This document shows, piece by piece, positions 53,973 to 61,637 of a DNA stretch of 64,000 nucleotides (the stretch's first letter is position 1; each line of letters begins with the position of its first letter). Source of the DNA: an uncultured Paracoccaceae bacterium (GTDB lineage: Bacteria; Pseudomonadota; Alphaproteobacteria; Rhodobacterales; Rhodobacteraceae); contig CANMFL010000008.1 in the NCBI GenBank assembly GCA_947497185.1, positions 1-64,000 of the forward strand. The letters run 5' to 3'. A program made the position numbers and the translations under genes. The notes beneath the pieces were generated by a model. It was not told where the DNA came from. It did no database searches and was given only the letters and a program-made list of their open reading frames with translations.

Positions 53973-54577
53973 AACATGCCTTTTGCGGTGACTGCTTGAA
54001 CGGAAGGGCGGGCTCGCATCATGTTTACAAATGCAGCCAGTTTCGGAAATTTTGCGAGGTCCACGCCGTCGCCCGGCACCCAGCTAAGGACCACGAATAG
54101 GTAAGGGTCGGCGATGCTGATGTTGGTACTGACGAATGGGTCAAGTTCTAGCTTGCTTTCGAGATACGCACATGATGCGGCCATCGTTTCAGGCACTTTT
54201 GCAGTCATATCATCAAAGCTGGACTGTTGATCCGCCCAGCGATGTCCGCGCATTTTATGGGCGTGGTTCACATGCATGGTCGAGGCGAGGTAGTACATCA
54301 CTTCGCGCATTCTAGCTGCGGCCAGCGGTGTGTCGGGCATCAACTGTGCTGACGTGTCTGCGATGAACTCTAGAATTGCGCCCGTCTCGGTTAAGGTGCC
54401 TGCACCTGTAATCAACGACGGCACGCGGCCTTTGGGGTTCACGGCCAGATATTCGGGTGATCCCTGCGCACCAGTCGCGAAATCCACAGCAACAGCATCG
54501 TAGGCAAGCCCTGCTTCTTCCAGCGCAATCGCCACGGCAATCGAGACCGTCTTGGGGGCGTAATGAAGCGTTAACAT
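53969..54577 (-). CDS. Glutathione S-transferase family protein
   Basis: The ATG at 54577 is used because the longer frame extends into the phosphatase gene. The protein of about 202 residues begins LTLHYAPKTVSIAVAIALEE (thioredoxin-like GST start) with NPKGRVPSLITGAGTLTETGAILEFI, then a helical domain. It resembles the beta-class/YghU-like GSTs. It lies between a histidine phosphatase and the saccharopine dehydrogenase in one minus-strand operon. Confidence 0.9.
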   Translation of the reverse strand: MLTLHYAPKTVSIAVAIALEEAGLAYDAVAVDFATGAQGSPEYLAVNPKGRVPSLITGAGTLTETGAILEFIADTSAQLMPDTPLAAARMREVMYYLASTMHVNHAHKMRGHRWADQQSSFDDMTAKVPETMAASCAYLESKLELDPFVSTNISIADPYLFVVLSWVPGDGVDLAKFPKLAAFVNMMRARPSVQAVTAKGML

Positions 54578-54588
54578 CGTGTATCCAA

Positions 54589-55236
54589 TCAGTAGTGCGT
54601 ACGGGCGGTCAAACGATCTGCGTGGTCCAGATGCGGCGATCCGTTGAATGCGGACACAAGCGGGCCGTGATCGGTGACATGGATGCGGTGGACTGATGTA
54701 TTCAGGATCGGCAAGGCAATCCGCGCCATTTGCGGAATATCGAGCCCAAGGATGCGCGAAACCGATTGCGCGATGATCCCGCCGGACGTGACACACAGAA
54801 TACGCCGCCCCGGTTGGGCTGCCAAATCCATCATGTCCTGCACGCGGTCTGTAAACGCCTGATAGGTCTCTGTGCCTTTGATGTGGCCGTCTCTCCATGC
54901 GCTCAGGGTCGCTGGGAAATGCGTCACAAAATCTTCAGGTGAAGAACGAGCGATTTCGGGGTTATGCGCGGCCATTTCATCGGTCAGGTCGTAATAAGCG
55001 ATCTCGTTCAACCGCTCGTCAACAGTCACGTTCTCAAAGCCCATGTCGGCGGCGGTCTCTTTCTGCCGCCGAAGCGATCCGCTGAACACCTCGTCAAACG
55101 GGCCGTCATGTTCGTGGATCCATTCGCCCAGCCATTTGGCTTGCTGATGACCCAAATCCGACAATTTATCGTAGTCGATTTCATTCGTCGCAGCAGAGTT
55201 TGCCTGCCCGTGCCGCACCAGTGTAATTTCGCCCAT
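54589..55236 (-). CDS. Histidine phosphatase (phosphoglycerate mutase-like)
   Basis: The 215-residue protein has LVRHGQAN at residues 6-13 with the phospho-accepting His, an Arg in SLRRQKETA, and a second catalytic His in the VTSGG block region (ILCVTSGGIIAQS) where many relatives have a His; here it is Ser-Gly-Gly, so the catalytic set may differ. This is the cobalamin phosphatase/Pgam-like superfamily and the substrate cannot be assigned. It begins 70 bases after yaaA. Confidence 0.82.
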   Translation of the reverse strand: MGEITLVRHGQANSAATNEIDYDKLSDLGHQQAKWLGEWIHEHDGPFDEVFSGSLRRQKETAADMGFENVTVDERLNEIAYYDLTDEMAAHNPEIARSSPEDFVTHFPATLSAWRDGHIKGTETYQAFTDRVQDMMDLAAQPGRRILCVTSGGIIAQSVSRILGLDIPQMARIALPILNTSVHRIHVTDHGPLVSAFNGSPHLDHADRLTARTHY

Positions 55237-55306
55237 AACGTTCCCTTTTTCCTTACGGTCAGACGTAGGGGCTCAATGGGCGGATGGCAATGTCATGATA
55301 TGGAGA

Positions 55307-56086
55307 TCATGCCTTAGCGTCAGGATAGGGGCGGGCAAAGACCCATTTGTCGCCGTCAGACAGGTCCGCATCGTAGGCGTAGCCACCTGTCGTGAACTCT
55401 TTGATTTGTTCAGGCGATGTGGCGCGCTCTTGCGTGAGGAACCGTGCCATCGCCCCGCGTGCGCGCTTTGCAAAGAAGGAAACAATGCGGGGCTTGTCGT
55501 CTTTGACTTCCATGAACTGCGGCGTGATGACACGCAATTTCAACGCCTTGCGATCCGCCGCGCCAAAGTACTCCTGAGAAGCGCAGTTGACCAATGTGTC
55601 AGTTTCAATCTCTGCGGCTTGGGTGTTCAGCGCTTTGGCAATATCATCGCCCCAGTAGTCATACAGGGACTTGCCACGACGGGTTTTCAGGCGGCTGCCC
55701 ATTTCCAAACGGTAAGGCTGGATGGCGTCAAGCGGGCGTAGCAACCCATACAGGCCGGACAAAATGCGCAGGTGGTTTTGGGCCCACTCCAAATCTTCGG
55801 GCTCTAGTGTTTTGGCCTCTAAGCCCTGATAGGTGTCGCCGTTAAACGCCAATGCAGCGGGTTTTGTCATTTCGGGAGAAGGCTCTGCCGCGAATGCCTG
55901 AAATCGGTCGCGGTTCAGGCGGGCCAGATCGTCAGAGATGCTCATTAAGTCGCGCAACCCGCCCAGTGTCAGGTTTTTGGCGGTTTTGGACAGCCGCACC
56001 GCGTCGTCTTGAAAGTCGGGCTGCGTCGACGTGATCGCGACAGGGTCCATGTCCAATGACTTGGCGGGTGAAATGACAGTGATCAT
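55307..56086 (-). CDS. yaaA: Peroxide stress protein YaaA (DUF328/UPF0246)
   Basis: The ATG at 56086 gives the canonical start MITVISPAKSLDMDP. The 259-residue protein continues with LSKTAKNLTLGGLRDLMSIS, FNGDTYQGL and LRPLDAIQPYRLEMGSRL, all YaaA hallmarks. In E. coli YaaA lowers free intracellular iron during peroxide stress and binds DNA through a helix-hairpin-helix-like fold. It heads the minus-strand operon that continues with the phosphatase and GST genes. Confidence 0.95.
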   Translation of the reverse strand: MITVISPAKSLDMDPVAITSTQPDFQDDAVRLSKTAKNLTLGGLRDLMSISDDLARLNRDRFQAFAAEPSPEMTKPAALAFNGDTYQGLEAKTLEPEDLEWAQNHLRILSGLYGLLRPLDAIQPYRLEMGSRLKTRRGKSLYDYWGDDIAKALNTQAAEIETDTLVNCASQEYFGAADRKALKLRVITPQFMEVKDDKPRIVSFFAKRARGAMARFLTQERATSPEQIKEFTTGGYAYDADLSDGDKWVFARPYPDAKA

Positions 56087-56261
56087 CGGGCGGCATCCTT
56101 GAAGCGAGCAAATTTGCGCTAGATGTACCATGCGAGAAGCCATTGACCAGTCGTCGCGGATAGATGTTCACGGCGATGTCATTTATTGATGCGCGGCTCT
56201 CAGAACTACGTTATCGAGAAACCTGCATTGAGCAGCATCAGCGACCAAAGGCCAGCCCCCT

Positions 56262-56801
56262 ATGACGCGACAAGAGATCGAAACCCTGATTGGCAGTGTC
56301 GCATTGGGCGACCGTAAAGCATTCAATTCGCTTTATGATGCGACGAGTGCGAAACTTTTGGGCGTCTGCCTGCGTATCTTACGTGATCGGGCTGCAGCAG
56401 AGGACGCCATGCAAGATACGTTTATCAAAGTTTGGAAGAACGCTGATCGCTTTGCGGTAAACGGCTATAGTCCGATGACATGGTTAATTACGATTGCGCG
56501 GAATACCTCAATTGATCGGCTACGTGCGTCCAAGCCGACCGCTGACATTGACGATTACACCGACACCATCGCAGCCAGCGGTCCGACAGCCGAGGGGCGC
56601 ATCATCGCAACAGGCGAAGCGCGGCGCATTACCAATTGTTTCGCTGAATTAGAACCGACACGCAGTGCGGCGATCAAGGCGGCCTATCTTGACGGTTTGC
56701 CTTATGCTGAACTTGCACAGAAATTTAACGTCCCACTCAACACGATGCGCACGTGGCTACGACGCGGCCTGATCGCATTAAGAGAGTGTTTGTCCAAATG
56801 A
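56262..56801 (+). CDS. ECF sigma factor (SigK-like)
   Basis: The 179-residue protein has region 2 (about 20-85; AAAEDAMQDTFIKVWKNADRF, MTWLITIARNTSIDRLR) and region 4 (about 120-175; LDGLPYAELAQKFNVPLNTMRTWLRRGL). This is the sigma-70 ECF architecture of the group paired with RskA-type anti-sigma factors. Its gene overlaps the anti-sigma start by 4 bases. No promoter resembling the EcfG element is upstream. The inducing signal is unknown, and envelope or oxidative stress are common for this group. Confidence 0.93.
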   Translation: MTRQEIETLIGSVALGDRKAFNSLYDATSAKLLGVCLRILRDRAAAEDAMQDTFIKVWKNADRFAVNGYSPMTWLITIARNTSIDRLRASKPTADIDDYTDTIAASGPTAEGRIIATGEARRITNCFAELEPTRSAAIKAAYLDGLPYAELAQKFNVPLNTMRTWLRRGLIALRECLSK

Positions 56802-57493
56802 GCAATCCATCCGATATGACCCCTGACGACACTGAATTTGCAGCCGAATATGTACTTCGCGTTCTGCCGGAAAACGCACACCGTGCAGCCGCCGCTCGTG
56901 CGGCTTCTGACCCCGTTTTTGCGGCAGAGATACGCGTTTGGGAAGACAGGCTTTCGTCACTGACCGATGAAATCATGCCGGTGACGCCATCATCCATCGC
57001 GAAGACCGAACTGATGGAACAGCTGTTTGGCGTTGATCCAAAACCTAGCTTTATGGAACGTGTGAGTTTCTGGAAGGGCCTGACCGTCGCACTTTCAGCG
57101 GCTGCGATTGCGTCGACGCTGATTATATTCGGCCCGACGGAACCTGTGCTTGATGGTCCAATTTACGTGACCGAACTTGCCGATGAAACCGACAGCCTGC
57201 GTATCTTGGCCGTGTACGATGCGGATACGCAAGGTGTGCAAATCACACGTACGGCTGGTGCTGCGGTTGATGGGCGCAGTCTGGAGTTGTGGTTCATTGG
57301 TGAAGGCCAAGAGGCGCAATCCATGGGTGTCCTCTCTGAGGACGAGGCGAACGAAACGCTAGCACTGCCTGCGGTCTGGCTCGACGGTGTCGATAGCTGG
57401 AGCCTTGCGATTACGGACGAACCGTTTGGTGGATCACCAACAGGTAAGGCTACTGGTCCGATCCTTGCAGCATCGCAAATGACGCGGCTGTAG
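56798..57493 (+). CDS. RskA-type anti-sigma factor
   Basis: The ATG at 56798 overlaps the sigma-factor stop. The 231-residue protein has a cytoplasmic N-terminal sigma-binding part (about 5-80; EFAAEYVLRVLPENAHRAAAARAA, FAAEIRVWEDRL), one membrane segment (about 94-111; GLTVALSAAAIASTLIIF) and an extracytoplasmic RskA domain (YVTELADETDSLRILAVYD, LELWFIGEG, LAITDEPFGGSPTG). It holds the sigma factor inactive until its domain is cleaved or altered. Confidence 0.92.
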   Translation: MSNPSDMTPDDTEFAAEYVLRVLPENAHRAAAARAASDPVFAAEIRVWEDRLSSLTDEIMPVTPSSIAKTELMEQLFGVDPKPSFMERVSFWKGLTVALSAAAIASTLIIFGPTEPVLDGPIYVTELADETDSLRILAVYDADTQGVQITRTAGAAVDGRSLELWFIGEGQEAQSMGVLSEDEANETLALPAVWLDGVDSWSLAITDEPFGGSPTGKATGPILAASQMTRL

Positions 57494-57495
57494 GC

Positions 57496-59532
57496 TCAGG
57501 CGCTTTCGAGTACTTCTAAGAAGGCATCGCCAAACCGTTCAGCGTATTTCTCGCCAATCAACCGCTCAATGGCGTGGCTATCCGCGCCGCGCAATTGGGC
57601 GACTTTTGCCAGCATCGACGCGCTGAGGCTCATGGGTTTATCGGCCCCGTGCGGGCCACGTTGCAATTCGGACTGCACGGCCAGCAGACGGTCGTAAACA
57701 TCGCCTTCATTGCGGCCAGCCAATTTGCGGCGCTGCGGGTGAAGCGGTTGTGCCTCGCCTGCAATCACCTCAAGAAACGCATTGCCGTAGCTTTCCAGCT
57801 TTTTCGCGCCGACACCACCAATCCGCGCCATATCGTCTAGCGTCATGGGCCGTTTTTCGGCCATCTCGATCAGGGTGCGGTCGTTGAAGATAATGTAGGC
57901 GGGGGCGTTGGCTTGCTCAGCCAAATAGCGGCGTTTCGCCTTGAGCGCAGAAAGCAGCGGCGCGTCCTCTTCGCTGACCATTTGGCGAACCTTGGGACCT
58001 GTGCCTTTGGCCGCGCGAATGGTGTCGCGGCGCAGCTCAATCGTCGCTTCGCCTTTGAGGATCGGGATTGCGCCGTCCGTCATGCGCAAGGCACCGTGGC
58101 GGGCTGGATCAGGGCGCATCAAATCGTGGCCCATCATCTGCCGGAAAATTGCCTGCCACTGGCGGCGGTCGTATTCCTTGCCGACGCCGTAAGTGGGGAG
58201 GCTATCGTGGCCGCGTTGCCGGATTTTATCGGTATTGGCACCGAGTAGAATATCAATCAAATGACCTGATCCGAACCATTCGTCCGTGCGCAATGCGGCA
58301 GACAGGGCCATACGCACAGGCGTGGTCGCATCGAAAATCTCGGCAGGTTTGTCGCACAGATCGCATTTGCCGCAGGGCTGCGGGTCTTCGCCAAAATAGC
58401 GCAGCAGGTTCACGCGGCGACAGCGCAACGCCTCTGCCAGACCCAGCAGCGCGTTCAATCGGCCATGATCGGCGGCGCGGCGTTCTGGTGGAGCAACGCC
58501 TTCGTCAATTTGCTGGCGGCGGTAGCGGATGTCGTCAGGGCCAAACAGCGTCAGCGTTTCCGCCGGATCACCGTCACGTCCCGCACGGCCAATTTCTTGA
58601 TAATAAGCCTCGATCGACTTGGGCAAATCCGCATGTGCAACCCAGCGGATATCGGGTTTGTCGATCCCCATGCCAAAAGCCACGGTTGCGACAACGATCA
58701 AGCCATCTTCTTGCTGGAACCGACGTTCCACATCGCGGCGCTCTTCGGCGTCCATGCCGCCGTGATAATAGCAGGCTGAGTGACCTGCCTCGCGCAACGC
58801 CCCTGCCAGCGTTTCAGTCTTGGCGCGGGTGCCGCAATAGACGATGCCGGATTGCCCTTTTCGGGCGGCGGCAAAGTTAAGGATCTGGGCGCGCGGCCCG
58901 TCTTTGACTTGGAATGCGAGGTGAATGTTGGGGCGGTCAAAACCATAGAGGAACGTGGCGGGGGCTTCGCCATCGAACAGCTTACGAATGATTTCTTCTT
59001 GGGTTTCGGCATCAGCTGTCGCGGTAAATGCAGCCAATGGCACATCCAAAGCGGCCCGCAGATCACCGATCCGCAGATAATCTGGCCGGAAATCGTGGCC
59101 CCACTGGCTGACACAATGGGCCTCGTCCACGGCAATCATGCTGACACCCGCACGGCGCAACATGTTCATGGTTCCGCTCGACGAGAGGCGTTCAGGGGCC
59201 ATATAAAGCAGCTTGAGCGTGCCAGCCTCTAAGCCGCGCCAGACCGCATCGGTTTCTTCTTCGGTATTGCCAGACGTCAACGCGCCCGCTTCAACGCCCG
59301 CCTCGCGCAGCCCGCGCACTTGGTCGCGCATCAGTGCAATCAGCGGGGATATAACAACAGTGACGCCGTCGCGCACCAATGCGGGTAGCTGAAAGCACAG
59401 TGACTTACCGCCGCCTGTGGGCATAATCGCAAGGGTGTTGCGACCATCCACGACCGCTTCGACGATGTCTTGTTGGCCGGGACGAAAGGCGTCGAATCCA
59501 AACACATCACGAAGTAGCGTGGCAGCGCCCAT
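57496..59532 (-). CDS. recQ: ATP-dependent DNA helicase RecQ
   Basis: The 678-residue protein has the order helicase (Walker A GGGKS 40-44; DEAH 136-139), RecQ zinc-binding region with four Cys (C-RRVNLLRYFGEDPQPCGKCDLC), winged helix (RQC; about 400-500), and a C-terminal HRDC domain (about 515-595; YIIFNDRTLIEMAEKRPMTL). It unwinds recombination intermediates. The C-terminal extension of about 80 residues after HRDC is typical for alphaproteobacteria. It is convergent with the anti-sigma gene, with 2 bases between stops. Confidence 0.97.
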   Translation of the reverse strand: MGAATLLRDVFGFDAFRPGQQDIVEAVVDGRNTLAIMPTGGGKSLCFQLPALVRDGVTVVISPLIALMRDQVRGLREAGVEAGALTSGNTEEETDAVWRGLEAGTLKLLYMAPERLSSSGTMNMLRRAGVSMIAVDEAHCVSQWGHDFRPDYLRIGDLRAALDVPLAAFTATADAETQEEIIRKLFDGEAPATFLYGFDRPNIHLAFQVKDGPRAQILNFAAARKGQSGIVYCGTRAKTETLAGALREAGHSACYYHGGMDAEERRDVERRFQQEDGLIVVATVAFGMGIDKPDIRWVAHADLPKSIEAYYQEIGRAGRDGDPAETLTLFGPDDIRYRRQQIDEGVAPPERRAADHGRLNALLGLAEALRCRRVNLLRYFGEDPQPCGKCDLCDKPAEIFDATTPVRMALSAALRTDEWFGSGHLIDILLGANTDKIRQRGHDSLPTYGVGKEYDRRQWQAIFRQMMGHDLMRPDPARHGALRMTDGAIPILKGEATIELRRDTIRAAKGTGPKVRQMVSEEDAPLLSALKAKRRYLAEQANAPAYIIFNDRTLIEMAEKRPMTLDDMARIGGVGAKKLESYGNAFLEVIAGEAQPLHPQRRKLAGRNEGDVYDRLLAVQSELQRGPHGADKPMSLSASMLAKVAQLRGADSHAIERLIGEKYAERFGDAFLEVLESA

Positions 59533-59660
59533 CGGGGAAATCCTGTCGGTTTTTGTTGTATGCTCGTTTGGGGTACAATTTCATAGGACAGCGCGGCGAA
59601 CAAGAGCGAAGGGTGGTGGCCAGCCCCCACACCCCCGGAGTTGTTAAGGCGAAATGAAGA

Positions 59661-60836
59661 TCATAAGCGTTCAATCGCCAATGCGATCCCTTGGCCGCCG
59701 CCGATGCACATCGTGATGAGGGCGCGTTTGCCGCCTGTGCGTTCGAGTTCGTACATGGCTTTGACGGTGATAATCGCACCAGTGGCGCCGACCGGATGGC
59801 CGAGCGCGATGGCACCGCCGTTCGGGTTTACCTTTGATGGGTCCAAGCCCAGTGCGCGGTTCACGGCGATGGCTTGGGCGGCGAAAGCTTCATTTGATTC
59901 GATCACGTCGAAATCGTGGGCTTTCAGGCCGGTTTTCGCGAGCAGCTTTTCCACGGCAGGGACCGGACCTATGCCCATGACTTCGGGGCGGACACCTGCG
60001 TGGGCGTAGCCTAGGATGCGGAATGATGGTGTGAGACCAGCGGCTGCTGCTGCGCTGGCGGTTGCCATGACAATCGCGGCGGCCCCGTCGTTGAGACCCG
60101 AAGCGTTGCCTGCTGTGACGGTGCCGTCCTTTTGGAACGCGGGGCGGAGACCTGAGAGGGCATCTAGCGTAGTGGCTTTGGGGTGTTCGTCTGTCACAAA
60201 ATCAACGGTGTCACGCCGCACGCGGACTGGAACGGGGACGATCTGGTCGGTAAAGTGTCCTGCTGCAATTGCGGCTGCCGCACGCTTCTGGCTTTCGAGC
60301 GCAAAAGCGTCTTGGTCCGTGCGGCTAACGCCATGTTCGCCTGCAACGTTTTCTGCGGTGACGCCCATGTGACCAGTCCCGAACGGGCAGTTCAGCGCAC
60401 CAAGCATCATGTCGCGCGTTTTGATATCGCCCATTTTCGCGCCCCAGCGTTGGTCGCTGATGATATAGGGCGAGCGGGACATGTTTTCGGCACCACCGGC
60501 CAAGGCGAAATCGGCGTCGCCCATGGATAGGGCTTGGAACATCGACACAATCGCTTGCGCACCGGAGCCGCATAGGCGGTTCACGTTCATTGCAGGGACG
60601 GTGTCGGGGATGCCTGCGTTGACCGCGGCGACGCGGCTGACATACATGTCTTTGGGTTCGGTATTGATGACGTGACCAAGGGCCACTTGGCCGATTTGAT
60701 CCGCCGCGATGCCTGACCGCGCGATGGCGGCTTTAGTCACGATTGTGCCAAGTTCGATTGGCGACGTTCCCGCCAATGCCCCGCCAAAGCCACCGATTGC
60801 TGTGCGGGCGCCGCCCAAAATGACGATATCAGTCAT
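59661..60836 (-). CDS. Acetyl-CoA C-acyltransferase (thiolase)
   Basis: The ATG at 60836 has GGAGGAG upstream; the longer frame is not family-like. The 391-residue thiolase has MNVNRLCGSGAQAIV with the nucleophilic Cys (about residue 90), GGAENMSRSPYI, NGGAIALGHPVGATGA with the active-site His, and CIGGGQGIALAIERL with the second Cys. It is the biosynthetic/degradative group (PhaA/BktB-like) that condenses acetyl-CoA or cleaves 3-ketoacyl-CoA. No phaB or fatty-acid genes are adjacent, so the pathway is unsettled. Confidence 0.93.
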   Translation of the reverse strand: MTDIVILGGARTAIGGFGGALAGTSPIELGTIVTKAAIARSGIAADQIGQVALGHVINTEPKDMYVSRVAAVNAGIPDTVPAMNVNRLCGSGAQAIVSMFQALSMGDADFALAGGAENMSRSPYIISDQRWGAKMGDIKTRDMMLGALNCPFGTGHMGVTAENVAGEHGVSRTDQDAFALESQKRAAAAIAAGHFTDQIVPVPVRVRRDTVDFVTDEHPKATTLDALSGLRPAFQKDGTVTAGNASGLNDGAAAIVMATASAAAAAGLTPSFRILGYAHAGVRPEVMGIGPVPAVEKLLAKTGLKAHDFDVIESNEAFAAQAIAVNRALGLDPSKVNPNGGAIALGHPVGATGAIITVKAMYELERTGGKRALITMCIGGGQGIALAIERL

Positions 60837-60980
60837 GATTTCTCCTCCGATTTGGTTCAGCTTACCGCAAAGCCATGCAAGAGCGAGGCGGAACGTTGGG
60901 TCATAAATCCAAGGCAAAGCGGCACGCGGTGCTTTTCTCTGCGACCCTGCGTGCTAAGTCTGGGACAAAGGATGAATTGC

Positions 60981-61637
60981 ATGTTGTTAGCCGCTACGAA
61001 TGTCCACAAAACCTATAGCACTGCCGATGGTCCGTTCGACGTTCTGCGCGGCGTTGATGTGACGCTAGAGGCTGGCGAAAGTCTTGCGCTGACGGGCGAG
61101 AGCGGCAGTGGGAAAAGCACATTGCTGCATCTGATTGGTGGGCTGGATATACCCGATCAGGGGCAGATCATGGTAAGTGGTGCGGATATTGCGGCGATGG
61201 ATGACGCGGGGCGGGCGGCGCTGCGGCGCGGTACCGTTGGTGTCGTGTTTCAGCAGTTTAATCTGATCCCCAGCCTGCGCGTTGCCGATAATATCGCGTT
61301 CCAGTCACGGCTTGCGGGGCGGGACGACCCAACTTGGAACGCGGATTTGGCAGAGCGCATGGGGCTGACCGCGCATCTGCGGAAATATCCAGAGCAACTA
61401 TCGGGTGGGCAGCAGCAGCGCGTGGCAATTGCCCGCACCTTGGCCCCGCGACCAAAGCTGGTGTTGGCGGATGAACCGACGGGCAATCTGGATGAGGCCA
61501 CAGCCGATGATGTGATGTCGTTGATGCTGGAATTGGTGGCGGACACGGGGGCAGGATTGTTGATGGTCACGCATTCGCAGGCATTGGCGGGTCGGTTATC
61601 GCGTCGTGTGCATCTACGGGCGGGACAGGTCGCGTGA
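60981..61637 (+). CDS. LolD/MacB-type ABC transporter ATP-binding protein
   Basis: The ATG at 60981 has AAAGGA about 8 bases upstream; an ATG at 60972 is also possible. The protein of about 218 residues has GESGSGKST (Walker A), VFQQFNLIPSLRVADNI (Q-loop), LSGGQQQRVAIARTL (signature), LVLADEPTGNLDE (Walker B) and VTHSQ (H-loop with His). This is the LolD/MacB/FtsE class of mechanotransmission ATPases. Its last codons overlap the GTG start of the FtsX-type permease, so the two form one exporter or lipoprotein-handling system. Confidence 0.93.
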   Translation: MLLAATNVHKTYSTADGPFDVLRGVDVTLEAGESLALTGESGSGKSTLLHLIGGLDIPDQGQIMVSGADIAAMDDAGRAALRRGTVGVVFQQFNLIPSLRVADNIAFQSRLAGRDDPTWNADLAERMGLTAHLRKYPEQLSGGQQQRVAIARTLAPRPKLVLADEPTGNLDEATADDVMSLMLELVADTGAGLLMVTHSQALAGRLSRRVHLRAGQVA

